From: a virus
Strand: one strand, 5' to 3'
Virus record (IMG/VR): IMGVR_UViG_3300048691_000022
Coordinates: 1 to 23,995 of that record
Length of the DNA stretch: 23,995 bases
Made by a program: the position numbers and the translations under genes. Shown piece after piece: positions 13,927-22,586 of the stretch (within the stretch, counting starts at the first letter, position 1; every line of letters begins with the position of its first letter). The notes beneath the pieces are model-generated. The model worked only from the letters and a program-made list of their open reading frames with translations. It was not told the DNA's origin and made no database searches.

Positions 13927-15396
13927 TTAAAGTAAAAATCCAAATTGAGTACCGATCACCATTAACTGATTAACTAGATCAGGAGGTAATAAGAAATCTA
14001 ATCTATTTACATCTCCTGTTGATCTCTCAACAATTAATCCTGCCTTGAATTGATCAAGCCCCTCAACCAGGCCATTAAATTGCCACTCTTTAAATTTGGC
14101 AACGGCCTCAGCCTTTCCAAGCTTAGGAGTCATGATTGGTTGTCCAGCTGCAAAGCGGTTTCCATCACCAGCAAGCTTGTGGCGTGGATACTTTCTCAGC
14201 ATATAGTTTCTCCAGTCATATCTTAAATATGAAAGTGTAAGCAGAGTGTTTAGATCCAGGTATGAAACATCATCAGCACCAGCATTGTTTTTCTTGTAAG
14301 TTGTAATAACTCTCTCAAGTACAACCTGTGTACCAACAATTTTATCTGTTGAAATACCGTGATAAAGCAGGATGTTTCTGTCCTCAAGTTCTAGCATCTC
14401 CTCCTCAGACTCTGGCATAATTCCTGGCACAGCAAGTGTCTGGAATGGTCTAGCTGGATCAATTTGAGCTGCAGCTGCAATGACTGCAACCTTTGCTGAA
14501 ACTTGTGATGCTGGATGTGTAGGTCCTCCAGCTCTATGGATAAGAGTAAATTGAGAATTTCTTGCATCACCAATTGCATTCAACTCAGAAAGAGTGCCCT
14601 TAGCACCATAATGGCAATAACCATCATTTTGCTTAATTGGCCCAAATCTAGTTGCAAGCTCATCCTCCATTGACACCATGTTTGCTGAGTCTCTGAAAGC
14701 TGAGATAAGTTGGATGTATTGGCCATCACCAATAACTGCTAGTGCTCCAGTGATAACTGGATTTGTTAATCCACCTGTCATTGCAACAATTGTAATTCCA
14801 AGGCCAGCCGGTAATTCTTCATCTGAGTTATAATTTACTCTGATGTCAATATCGTTTCCATGTAGCCCTTTTGATTTTGCTGTAATATTAATCTTTGTTG
14901 CATCAACACCATCAACCACTGTTGATACTAACAAGTCAGCATTTGCTGCCATTACTGCCTGCAGTGCTGTGGCGATTGATGCCAGAGTTGCACCACTGGC
15001 AACTGCCACTCTTGAAACAATTCCACCTATGTAAACACTCAATGTGCCTGCAGCCGTTGGTGCCCCTGTAAGTTTAACAGATCCAGCCGCTGGAGCACCT
15101 GCCACATCGTCCTTTATTCCAATACAGTAGAGCTCATTAATTCTGTTGATGTCCAAATACTTTCCGGCCATTTCAGCAATTAAAGATCCTGCACCAAAAA
15201 ATGTTTTTGCATCTGCTTTTGATGTTACTAGGTGCTTTGTATTTTCTGCCTTTGTGCCAGCGTTAAGCATTGGCCCAATTAATAGGACGTTGTATGGTTG
15301 TGTCTGAGGTCCCTGGACTGCATTTGAATTATCAAACTCAGCATATAAAAATGGCACTCTCAAGTTTGCTGGTACTTGGTTAAATGGGATTGTCAT
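13927..15396 (-). CDS. Contractile tail sheath protein (Mu gpL-like)
   Basis: A 489-residue protein beginning IPFNQVPANLRVPFLYAEFDNS, split here as IPFNQVPANLRVPF and LYAEFDNS, the hallmark start of Mu gp39-type sheaths. A YNVLLIGPML segment is near 39-48. An inserted Ala/Gly-rich beta domain spans about 100-190, and the conserved core runs to the C-terminus (YDWRNYMLRKYPRHKLAGDG near 395-415). The sheath contracts to drive the tube through the cell envelope. CGGAGG lies upstream of the ATG. The size is typical, and the contractile morphology of the phage follows from this gene. Confidence 0.94.
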   Translation of the reverse strand: MTIPFNQVPANLRVPFLYAEFDNSNAVQGPQTQPYNVLLIGPMLNAGTKAENTKHLVTSKADAKTFFGAGSLIAEMAGKYLDINRINELYCIGIKDDVAGAPAAGSVKLTGAPTAAGTLSVYIGGIVSRVAVASGATLASIATALQAVMAANADLLVSTVVDGVDATKINITAKSKGLHGNDIDIRVNYNSDEELPAGLGITIVAMTGGLTNPVITGALAVIGDGQYIQLISAFRDSANMVSMEDELATRFGPIKQNDGYCHYGAKGTLSELNAIGDARNSQFTLIHRAGGPTHPASQVSAKVAVIAAAAQIDPARPFQTLAVPGIMPESEEEMLELEDRNILLYHGISTDKIVGTQVVLERVITTYKKNNAGADDVSYLDLNTLLTLSYLRYDWRNYMLRKYPRHKLAGDGNRFAAGQPIMTPKLGKAEAVAKFKEWQFNGLVEGLDQFKAGLIVERSTGDVNRLDFLLPPDLVNQLMVIGTQFGFLL

Positions 15397-15398
15397 GA

Positions 15399-15611
15399 CT
15401 AAACCTCCGAATTATTTTTTTTAGAATCTTTAAAACTTTTCTTTTCAACTAATTGCTCACACTCAACAACTTCTTTTGAAAGTAGTCTTCTGTGCCAATA
15501 GTTGCTCATTGCAACCTCTTCACCCTCTGGCTTAAGGTGTAACCCTGTTGCAGGGTTGAAAACTTTCAACTCATCATTTGATGGTTTCAGACTTTTAAAT
15601 TCTGATTTCAT
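15399..15611 (-). CDS. DUF2635-type small tail-region protein (Mu gp38-like)
   Basis: A 70-residue protein with the DUF2635 pattern: V-x-N-P-x-T-G-x2-L-x-P-x-G (VFNPATGLHLKPEG) and then YWHRRLLSKEV, matching the family's YW-x-RRL-x2-x-(D/E)V. Mu carries such a gene immediately before its sheath gene, as here. Function is unknown; a small structural or assembly role in the tail is usually assumed. The C-terminus is basic and serine-rich. GGAG stands before the ATG, inside the preceding stop region. Confidence 0.85.
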   Translation of the reverse strand: MKSEFKSLKPSNDELKVFNPATGLHLKPEGEEVAMSNYWHRRLLSKEVVECEQLVEKKSFKDSKKNNSEV

Positions 15612-16142
15612 TTAAGGCTCCTCAAAGACAGTAATACTTTTTGCATCGTTATCTTGATTATCATTCATACTGAAATTATTATCCAGAGAATTTAAGTCAT
15701 CAAATACCAGATCCACTCTTGGATAGTAATTTAATGACATTGTGTAGCTTATTTTCACTGCCCCCACTGGTGACTGGCCTGTGCCCTCGGTGTCTGTAAT
15801 TATGCTTGTAAGTGTCACATGCTCACAATTATCCTCCAGTAAAAAACTATCCTCAATGGCCTTAATGACTGCATCTGATAAATCATCAAGCTCATCTGAA
15901 AGCTTGCTGTCATCATCATGTTGCGTGATGCATTCTATTACCATCTCTTGGTTAATTAGATATGACTTTGGAGACTCATCTCTTCTGTCGATTGGAGCAT
16001 TTTTTGAGTAAACCAAAACAACTGGAAGTGTCTCAATGTTGGATGGAATAGATCTGTTTGGAAAAACATTGCCACTTACACCGCAAATATTTGCAGCTTT
16101 GAGGATATCAACTAATTCTTTTCTTAAAGACTTTCTGTTCAT
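15612..16142 (-). CDS. Probable tail terminator/completion protein
   Basis: A 176-residue protein: an N-terminal helix (SLRKELVDILKAAN), a strand LPVVLVYSKNAPIDRRDES (about 40-58), then YLINQEMVIECITQ and a helix LSDELDDLSDAVIKAIEDSF. This is the helix-strand-strand-helix order of lambda gpU-like tail terminators and Mu gp37-type proteins. Such proteins cap the tube and join tail to head. The position between the connector and sheath genes agrees. The Asn/Asp-rich last 25 residues look disordered. It overlaps the connector gene by 35 bases. Confidence 0.65.
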   Translation of the reverse strand: MNRKSLRKELVDILKAANICGVSGNVFPNRSIPSNIETLPVVLVYSKNAPIDRRDESPKSYLINQEMVIECITQHDDDSKLSDELDDLSDAVIKAIEDSFLLEDNCEHVTLTSIITDTEGTGQSPVGAVKISYTMSLNYYPRVDLVFDDLNSLDNNFSMNDNQDNDAKSITVFEEP

Positions 16143-16461
16143 GGTTTAACCTATGGAGTAGTAGAGTTGCTCCACCCTGGCCATCAGGTTTAACATCAAT
16201 GATTTTGTATCTGATATTTCTAATTTGGACTTGATCATCCTCTTTAGGCTCAGCAACAAAGTCGAATAAATTTACCCCTAGGCTTGGCTGAGTTGCACTG
16301 ATTAATTTCTCAGTGTCTGGATCAACTGACTGTGTTTCATTGTCAAAAATTCCAGTAAAAGCAAAGCTCCCACCTGGACCTGGATAAAGGACACATGGCT
16401 CTCCAAAGTTTTTTTTGGAGTGATTTAATATTCTTGCCACCCTGTCTCTGAAATCAATCAT
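16108..16461 (-). CDS. Head-tail connector, lambda gpFII-like
   Basis: A 117-residue protein, the same length as lambda gpFII. It has an N-terminal helix (RDRVARILNHSKKNFGEP) followed by a beta barrel-like region including VAEPKEDDQVQIRNIRYKII (about 70-92) and VKPDGQGGATLLLHRL, as in gpFII-type head-tail joining proteins that form the tail attachment site on the filled head. It starts directly after an intrinsic terminator, and its weak ribosome site (GGAT) is embedded at the end of the terminator T-run. Both features should keep expression low, fitting a protein needed in few copies. Confidence 0.7.
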   Translation of the reverse strand: MIDFRDRVARILNHSKKNFGEPCVLYPGPGGSFAFTGIFDNETQSVDPDTEKLISATQPSLGVNLFDFVAEPKEDDQVQIRNIRYKIIDVKPDGQGGATLLLHRLNHEQKVFKKRIS

Positions 16462-16470
16462 TAATTATCC

Positions 16471-16500
16471 AAAAAGAAAAAGGGCCTCGCTAGGAGGCCC
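16471..16500 (-). terminator. Intrinsic terminator after the cement protein gene
   Basis: GGGCCTC (16482-16488) / GAGGCCC (16494-16500) stem with a 5-base loop, followed on the minus strand by TTTTTCTTTTT. It lies 13 bases after the cement gene stop and just before the connector gene, so it separates high-copy head genes from low-copy connector and tail genes. Confidence 0.92.
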
Positions 16501-16512
16501 TCTGTTTTCTAC

Positions 16513-16857
16513 TTAATTAAAAGCGTACGGTGTACTGTTTAGGAGGATTTCAACCTCAGCATCACCAGCAAGTGCTGCTTTATCAACAATCCCTGCTACA
16601 ACTTCACCATCAACCTCAGTCGCTGTTATTTCTCCAGCTCCCTCATCCCACCAAACTTTTGCACCTTGAGCAAGTACAATTGCTGCTTTCTTTTTTAGAG
16701 AAACCACACCACCTCTGATGTACTCACCCTCAACTCCAGCCGCATATGATCCACATGCAACTAAAAGCTCAGTACCGTTAACAACGGCCTGTCCAGATAT
16801 AACTGCACCAACAGATGCCTTAGTTACTTTGTAACCTGGTTTAACATAATTTTTCAT
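16513..16857 (-). CDS. Capsid cement/decoration protein, DUF2190 type
   Basis: A 114-residue beta-rich protein with the pattern of DUF2190 capsid cement proteins: an early V-x-A-x-VxSGQAVVNGTELLVAC stretch (as ISGQAVVNGTELLVAC, about 20-35), a KKKAAIVLAQGAKVWWDE segment (about 54-71) and VDKAALAGDAEVEILLN near the end. It would decorate and stabilise the shell after expansion. It follows the capsid gene and is itself followed by a terminator, so it should be highly expressed. AGAGGAG precedes the ATG, and a small TTAGTT-AAA-AACTAA dyad (16872-16886) lies just upstream of that site. Confidence 0.82.
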   Translation of the reverse strand: MKNYVKPGYKVTKASVGAVISGQAVVNGTELLVACGSYAAGVEGEYIRGGVVSLKKKAAIVLAQGAKVWWDEGAGEITATEVDGEVVAGIVDKAALAGDAEVEILLNSTPYAFN

Positions 16858-16890
16858 ATCAAAATCTCCTCTTAGTTAAAAACTAATTAA

Positions 16891-18960
16891 TTAAAGACCT
16901 GGGTTTTTAAAGATACCACGGTGGTCAATTACCTTAGCACCAACATCGTAAGAGCACTTAAGCTGTAGGCCATCAGTGTTGAATCCCTCTTTAGTTGTAA
17001 GAGTTGGACCGTCTTGACCGATAAGGTTTGCAAGTTCAAAGATATCAACTTGAGCGATTGCTGCAAGTAAGTACCATGCAGTTGAGCTGGCAGCATCTAA
17101 TCTTGGCTCAGCAATTGGCATTAACTTTCCAGAGAAAGGGTTTACCTGGTTGTTTTGGTTAGCTTGGATAACCGAAACAAATTGCTCTGCAATTGTCTCA
17201 AGTGCTGTTGGCACTAAAAGAGTTTTTGGTACAAGATTTAAAAGAGCATCATTTAGGCCCTTTTGTAGTCTCATTTTTGAGCGTCCCTCAGAGATTGATG
17301 CAATTGCAATTGCAGCTGCAGTCCCAAGGTTTCCATGAGTAGCATGGAATAATGGCACACCATCGGCCATGTTTGGATTGCTTGTGATGATTTTGTAAAT
17401 CAACTCAGACTCAAGATCTCTTGATGAGCGTCCAAACATTTCTGGAAGTCTTGAGAAAGCATCCATGTCATCGTTAACAAGAGTTTGTCTTGTAATCCCG
17501 ATGATCTTACCATAAGTTTCAACCTTATATTTTTCAGCTGCCTCACCGATTTTTCCAGTTTTGTACTCGCCATTTTCTAAAACTTTTTCAAGCTTAGGAG
17601 CATCACCTAATTGAGTACGGCTGATTTCTTTGAAGTCAGCAACCTGCACTCTTCTTGTGAATGGTGAGAATGTTTGAGGAGCTTCCTCGTATGCAGATCT
17701 AAGAGATCTATTTGCCACGTTGGCAAGAATAAGTGCAAAGTCAGATGTGCTGTGAAGTGCTCTCTCTGCAAGCTCATTTGGTGTTAGGCCACGGACATTT
17801 TGCCCTGCAGCTGTTAGGATCTCCTCAGCAAGTCTGATTAGAGACATACCACGGTATGATCTAGCATCCTCATGCAATGTAACTTTATCACTGTGAGCAC
17901 GATGCATTAATGCATTTGTTGCCATCTCAATTCTCATTTTACTTTGATCCACGTCCCTAACCTCCACATTATGGTTTTTTGTTTTTGTTTCTTTGTTTTT
18001 TTCTGAAAGATTTTCTATGATCATCTCACGGGCTTTATCAACAGTGATGTCCTCAGTAATCATTTTCTCCGCAAAGTCATCACCAAGACCTGCAGTTTTA
18101 ACAGCTGATCTGATTTCAATTCCACGTTGTTTTTCTAATTCCTTTTCATTCACTGTGACCTCTTTGTTTTCGACAGCTGCAGGTGCTGTCTTTGTTTCAG
18201 ACTGAATTGATCTTTCCTCTTTAGTTTCTGTCAGCTCTGAATTTTGTTCAACAGATTTATTCAAATCTGTTTGAGTTTCTTCTTTTACTTCTGTTTGAGG
18301 ATCTGTTTCAACATTTGTTTCTGTTGCCACAACTTCTGTTGTTTCTGTTTCAACTGGTACATCAATAGCATCTGCGACATCGGCCTCAGTCTCAACCTCT
18401 TCTGATGACCTAAGAGTGATTGATGACTCGTATCTTTCTTGTCCGGCCTCCATTGATCTAACTTGTGCATCCTTGTCGAATGGAATATTTACAAAGGAAA
18501 TCTCCATAGGCTCCCAGTCAATTGCTCTATAAGTTGGGATCTCATCACCTTTTTTTGTTATTTCTTCATATGAGTGGACAACATATCCAACAGAGATGTT
18601 TCTAATAACACCCTCTTGGATGTCTCTTACTATTCCTGCAACCTCATCTCTTGATGATAGTCTCAGTGTTGCACGTCCCTCTTTCCCTTTAATCCATGCC
18701 TTTTCAACAACACCAAGATTTGATCCAAGATCATATGATCTGTGACTATTTAAAACTGGTGCCCCTTGATTTAATCTATCAAGCTTTACATGGTCTTTTT
18801 TCATTGAAAGCTCTTCATAGAAAGCTCCAGTCCATGTGTATCTTTTTCCTTTTGCTCCCATTGACCACACAACCTCAACGGTCCTGTCCTCAACATTAAA
18901 AGTGTTTCTTTGGATAAGGGCCGACATCTGGCCTTTAGGTGTTTGAATTTTTCTACTCAT
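16891..18960 (-). CDS. Prohead protease-scaffold-major capsid fusion protein
   Basis: A 689-residue fusion. Residues 1-175 are an HK97-type (U35) prohead protease with LNSH (H73), IRNISVGY (S123) and the WEPMEISFVNIPFDKDAQVR segment (as WEPMEISFVNIP and FDKDAQVR) as active-site and family features. Residues about 185-330 are an acidic Glu/Thr/Val-rich, low-complexity stretch and coiled coil, suited to act as internal scaffold (delta domain). Residues about 335-689 are the HK97-fold major capsid region. Protease-capsid fusions of this order are a known phage family. The protease presumably cuts itself and the scaffold away after prohead assembly; no cleavage site can be fixed by eye. It overlaps the portal stop by 8 bases, with AAGGGG upstream. 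Confidence 0.9.
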   Translation of the reverse strand: MSRKIQTPKGQMSALIQRNTFNVEDRTVEVVWSMGAKGKRYTWTGAFYEELSMKKDHVKLDRLNQGAPVLNSHRSYDLGSNLGVVEKAWIKGKEGRATLRLSSRDEVAGIVRDIQEGVIRNISVGYVVHSYEEITKKGDEIPTYRAIDWEPMEISFVNIPFDKDAQVRSMEAGQERYESSITLRSSEEVETEADVADAIDVPVETETTEVVATETNVETDPQTEVKEETQTDLNKSVEQNSELTETKEERSIQSETKTAPAAVENKEVTVNEKELEKQRGIEIRSAVKTAGLGDDFAEKMITEDITVDKAREMIIENLSEKNKETKTKNHNVEVRDVDQSKMRIEMATNALMHRAHSDKVTLHEDARSYRGMSLIRLAEEILTAAGQNVRGLTPNELAERALHSTSDFALILANVANRSLRSAYEEAPQTFSPFTRRVQVADFKEISRTQLGDAPKLEKVLENGEYKTGKIGEAAEKYKVETYGKIIGITRQTLVNDDMDAFSRLPEMFGRSSRDLESELIYKIITSNPNMADGVPLFHATHGNLGTAAAIAIASISEGRSKMRLQKGLNDALLNLVPKTLLVPTALETIAEQFVSVIQANQNNQVNPFSGKLMPIAEPRLDAASSTAWYLLAAIAQVDIFELANLIGQDGPTLTTKEGFNTDGLQLKCSYDVGAKVIDHRGIFKNPGL

Positions 18961-20383
18961 TTACTGCCCCTTTTGATACTTCGTGTTTTTTTCCGTTTGC
19001 ATTTACTTTTCTTGGATCGGAGTCAAGGATCAAACCAAGCTCATCTGCTTTGTCGTTTCCGGCCTTGAGTCCTTTATATACCTCATCAGGATCTCTTCCC
19101 AGAGATGAGATCACTGCATCTCTTGAGTCAAACCCTGCTCTCACAAGTTCGTTTAATGCTGCCACTTCTTTTGAAGGATCAATCATTTCACGTCTTGGTG
19201 GTATGTGATTAAATGATGAGCCTGCCTGTGCTGGCTTACCAAGTAATGTCATCATAAATTTAAAATCACTAACAACCTCTTTTAAAAAAAGATTGAGCAT
19301 GATCGAGTCTCTCCATGCATCTATGTTGCGGCCCATTTCAAGCCATCCCATTCTTGCAGATGAAAAGTTTACTTCTGATAAGTCACCACTGAATGACTCA
19401 TATGAGATACCAACACCTGCAGAGATTGCTCTTAGTTGAGATGAAACAAATTCACGGTAGTTTTCAACTGATGGTGGTGATGCAAATGTGATTGTTTTTC
19501 CAGGTGGTAATTGTTCAATGAGTGCAGGTGTAATCCTGTTTTGCTCATTGGCCTCAAGAGTGCTGCAATCATCTGACTCTTGTGATCCATCAATGTCATG
19601 TACAAAAGCAGTAAAGCAAGCCGCCACTTTTTGTTTCATTAATTGAGCATCCTCATAATCATCAAGATCTTTGAGCCTCATCATAGATGGTGCCATCCAT
19701 GGGATACCTCTTACCTGGCCCGGCCTTTCTTGTTTGAAAAGATGGATCATTTCATTTGCTGGTATGAAGTTCGATTTAAATGTATTTTTTACTTTCTCGT
19801 AAGATCCTGGATGAGACTCATAAATGTGGTATCCAACTCTCTTACCATCTTGATCAAACTCAACACCCTGGATGACATAGTTACCCTCTTTAAAAGGTGT
19901 CTTTGTAAATGATCCATCTATAAAGTCAGACTCCAGGACCTGGTATTGAAGTGGATATTTTAATCCGGCCACAACTCTCTTTCTGATAATAACTTCACCA
20001 GACTCAACAATTGCATCCATTGCCAATCTTTGAAGTCCCTTTAAATCATTTCTTCCATCATAGTCACAAGCTGTTGTATAGGCCCACTCTTTCCAGGTGT
20101 CATCTAAGGCATCTGGCTTTACATCTGTGATGATCCCTTTTCCAACAACATTATTTGTTATGACTTCAATTATCTTGTGAGCATATGGGTTATTTCTTCT
20201 TAGGTCCCTAGATCTTTCTCTTAGGGTTGGAAGGTCACTTTTGATCTGGGCATTTGCATCCCCTCCTCCAGTTATCCATCCTCCGGCCCTCCGGCCCTTT
20301 GATGCTCCCTCATACTTTCTATCTGTCTTGTCATCTATTTTTTTCTTTTTAGATGATAAGTTAAAATCTAATGTCAGTTTCAT
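18953..20383 (-). CDS. Portal protein, lambda gpB family
   Basis: A 476-residue protein matching lambda-type portals: a basic N-terminus with GRRAGGWITGGGDANAQI (about 30-47), then RERSRDLRRNNPYAHKIIE (about 55-73), in which the R-N-N-P-x-A motif is characteristic. It continues with a YPLQYQVLESDFID segment and a VNFSSARMGWLE motif near 345. Twelve copies form the ring through which DNA enters the head. The gene follows the gpW-like gene with a one-base overlap, as in lambda (W then B). It is slightly shorter than lambda gpB (533). Confidence 0.93.
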   Translation of the reverse strand: MKLTLDFNLSSKKKKIDDKTDRKYEGASKGRRAGGWITGGGDANAQIKSDLPTLRERSRDLRRNNPYAHKIIEVITNNVVGKGIITDVKPDALDDTWKEWAYTTACDYDGRNDLKGLQRLAMDAIVESGEVIIRKRVVAGLKYPLQYQVLESDFIDGSFTKTPFKEGNYVIQGVEFDQDGKRVGYHIYESHPGSYEKVKNTFKSNFIPANEMIHLFKQERPGQVRGIPWMAPSMMRLKDLDDYEDAQLMKQKVAACFTAFVHDIDGSQESDDCSTLEANEQNRITPALIEQLPPGKTITFASPPSVENYREFVSSQLRAISAGVGISYESFSGDLSEVNFSSARMGWLEMGRNIDAWRDSIMLNLFLKEVVSDFKFMMTLLGKPAQAGSSFNHIPPRREMIDPSKEVAALNELVRAGFDSRDAVISSLGRDPDEVYKGLKAGNDKADELGLILDSDPRKVNANGKKHEVSKGAVNE

Positions 20384-20613
20384 CAGAGTCCTTTGCTATG
20401 CTCCATTACCAAACGCTTTCCACCAAACAGTCCTTTTTTAGCACATGACTTGTTTAGGCCAAGCTCACCTCTCATTAGATCTCTGGTTTGCAACATCTCT
20501 TTTAATGATCTGTATTCAACTTCCTTATCTGAGTATTTAACCCTCAAAGCACCATCTGCTATGGCAGCCTCAAGGGCGATTAGTTGCTCTGGTGTAAAGC
20601 TTGATTGAGTCAT
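20383..20613 (-). CDS. gpW-like head-tail joining protein
   Basis: A 76-residue protein with the gpW-family pattern: TPEQLIALEAAIADGALRVK (residues 7-26) and VEYRSLKEMLQTRDLM (about 32-47), equivalent to the E-x-L-x-x-A-L-x-x-G-x2-x-V then V-x-YRS-x-x-E order of lambda gpW. It binds the portal as part of head completion. It lies between large terminase and portal, exactly as W does in lambda. The ribosome site is weak (TTGGT), so translation may depend on coupling with the terminase gene four bases upstream. Confidence 0.85.
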   Translation of the reverse strand: MTQSSFTPEQLIALEAAIADGALRVKYSDKEVEYRSLKEMLQTRDLMRGELGLNKSCAKKGLFGGKRLVMEHSKGL

Positions 20614-20616
20614 TTT

Positions 20617-22581
20617 TTACCAATACCCATCATCGGCCTTAGGTTTCTTTGGCCGTTTGTTTTTTGCGTTGTTGGTTTCATTTTCCGGCCTCTTGAGATT
20701 TTTTACAACCATTATATTAGACTCTGCCTTTTTCCACTCCTCCTCTTTCCATCTATCTATCCCGATCATTGCAGCCGCTGCTCTGTTGTAAACATATAAA
20801 TCCAGAGTCTCGTTTCTGTCTCTCACCTTGTGCCACTCAATAACTGTGTGACCTTTTTTATTTTTCTTAAGCCTCCTCTCCTCAGCAACTAGCTGTGAGA
20901 AATATTCCAGATCATAATCTGGAAAGTGGATGTACCCTTTTGGATATGGTTGCGTTATGTCATCTGGTGCAGTTTTTTGCAGATCACCATAAAGCTCACC
21001 CTTGATCATGTTGATCCCAACTCTCCAAAGTTTTATCCCACGTCTTTTTGTTTTTCCTTTCTCACTAACATCCAAAGCCTTTGGCAGCGCATACATCTGA
21101 GTAAGGGCCTCATCACCTTTAATAGGCAAAACTCTCTTGGCATCAAAGCGTCTACAAAAATTATAAACTCTCTGTGTTTCATAACCAGAGTCGATGACGG
21201 CCTTTGTGATTGGCATACTGAAACCATCAACGTGCTCAAAGGTTGTGCCAAGATACTCCTCCAATTCATTCCAGGTATCATCCTCAGTAACATTGCCAAC
21301 AATGATTTTTCTTTCAACAGACCATCTCCTCCTGTCTCTGCCCCATGCATGCACCTCGGCCTCAAGTCGATCCTCTTGCACATCCACTGCACAGGTAAGA
21401 AAGATTGCACCCCTCTGCACAGTCCCGACTGGATACTGCTCACGTCTTGCAAATAGATTTTTTTCAATTGGTCTTTCACCGACATCCTCAAAAACCTCAC
21501 CAAGTACGGTGTTAACAAATGAAATCATTTTTTCTGGATCTTTAGAGTTTTTGGCATTCACATAGTCCTGGCAAATTTCTTTCCAAGACATCCACCCTAG
21601 TGGTGAGTACATTGATGAAAGCATAAATCCAGCAACTTCACTTTTAGGATTGTGCTTGATCCACTCGGCCCCATTATCACCAGAAAACATCCACGGCTTA
21701 TTGTGCTCCAGGATCTCCTCTCCACATTTTTTACAAAAGACAACTGCCCTGGTAACAATCTCACCACCAACAGCATCGGCCTCAGTCTCATAATGAAGGT
21801 GATCAAAAACAGTGAGAGGTCTTTCCCAATCCTCATGGCCTAATATTTGTTTTTCTTTGCAGTGAGGACATGGCACATAATACCATCTCTGATCAGACAG
21901 CATAAACTCTTTGTGAATTTTAGATGATCTTTTAAAAGTTGGTGTGCTCACATAGTATGCTTTACGTCTTGAGTAAGTTCTTTGTCTGGCCTCAACCAGC
22001 TTTACAGGATCTCCCTCACCCTCAACATCATCTGGCCATCTGTCGATCTCATCACCAAAAACATTCTTTGCTGGTATAGATGAAAGAGATGAGCTGGAGT
22101 TAGCACCTGATATGATCAAGGCTCCATTCTCAAAATCTTTTAAAAGTACAGTGGCCTTTGCATCTCGATTGTTTCCAGTTGATAGTTTTGTCCTGATCCT
22201 GGGAGTTGCTTGAAACATAGGATCTAATCTGATCTTTGAATTTTTCTTTGCATCTGGAAGTGTAGGCCAAACAATCATAGTCATCCCTGGATCATGATCA
22301 ACTATGTATCCAATCCAGTTAAGACCTGCAGCTGTGGCACCAACCTGGGCACCCTTTTTAAATATTACCTTTTTAACTAATGATTGGTTTGAGATCTCCC
22401 ACATGATCTCTCTTAGAAATGGAGTCCTGTCTGATCTATATGGTCCTGGCTCTGCAGAGTCTTTTGCTGAAAGTATTCTGTACTTATCGGCCCACTCCCA
22501 AACTGATAATCTTTCCTTTGGCTTTAAAGCATTTAGCAATGCCCTTTCAAAAACTTGATACGCATCTGCTAAGGCACTCAT
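20617..22581 (-). CDS. terL: Terminase large subunit, GpA family
   Basis: A 654-residue protein of the lambda GpA family. The ATPase has a variant Walker A (KKGAQVGAT, about 75-83) and Walker B/catalytic motif (VFGDEIDR, 174-181). A zinc-ribbon-like CPHC...CKKC set follows (C238, C241, C283, C286). The nuclease centre shows a conserved aspartate in TCAVDVQEDRLE (D400, aligned with lambda D401), VIDSGYE (D463) and RDRNETLDL (D594). It cuts concatemeric DNA and drives packaging into the prohead, probably at cos sites given its family. It starts inside the methyltransferase stop (ATGA). The length is near lambda's 641, and all key residues are present. Confidence 0.95.
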   Translation of the reverse strand: MSALADAYQVFERALLNALKPKERLSVWEWADKYRILSAKDSAEPGPYRSDRTPFLREIMWEISNQSLVKKVIFKKGAQVGATAAGLNWIGYIVDHDPGMTMIVWPTLPDAKKNSKIRLDPMFQATPRIRTKLSTGNNRDAKATVLLKDFENGALIISGANSSSSLSSIPAKNVFGDEIDRWPDDVEGEGDPVKLVEARQRTYSRRKAYYVSTPTFKRSSKIHKEFMLSDQRWYYVPCPHCKEKQILGHEDWERPLTVFDHLHYETEADAVGGEIVTRAVVFCKKCGEEILEHNKPWMFSGDNGAEWIKHNPKSEVAGFMLSSMYSPLGWMSWKEICQDYVNAKNSKDPEKMISFVNTVLGEVFEDVGERPIEKNLFARREQYPVGTVQRGAIFLTCAVDVQEDRLEAEVHAWGRDRRRWSVERKIIVGNVTEDDTWNELEEYLGTTFEHVDGFSMPITKAVIDSGYETQRVYNFCRRFDAKRVLPIKGDEALTQMYALPKALDVSEKGKTKRRGIKLWRVGINMIKGELYGDLQKTAPDDITQPYPKGYIHFPDYDLEYFSQLVAEERRLKKNKKGHTVIEWHKVRDRNETLDLYVYNRAAAAMIGIDRWKEEEWKKAESNIMVVKNLKRPENETNNAKNKRPKKPKADDGYW

Positions 22582-22586
22582 GGGTT
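22578..22586. repeat. Direct repeat at the methyltransferase/large terminase junction
   Basis: TCATGGGTT (AACCCATGA on the coding strand) includes the stop/start overlap and is identical to the copy at the other end of the methyltransferase gene. Here it encodes Asn-Pro-stop and the ATG of the terminase. Confidence 0.75.

Noticed and set aside
13574-13930. 118-codon plus-strand frame opposite the tail tube gene
   Set aside because: Antisense to a recognised tube protein, Ser/Pro-rich, no context.
20926-21518. Plus-strand 176-codon and minus-strand 161-codon open frames inside the large terminase gene
   Set aside because: The terminase frame has intact catalytic motifs on both sides; the alternatives show no family features and are shadows.
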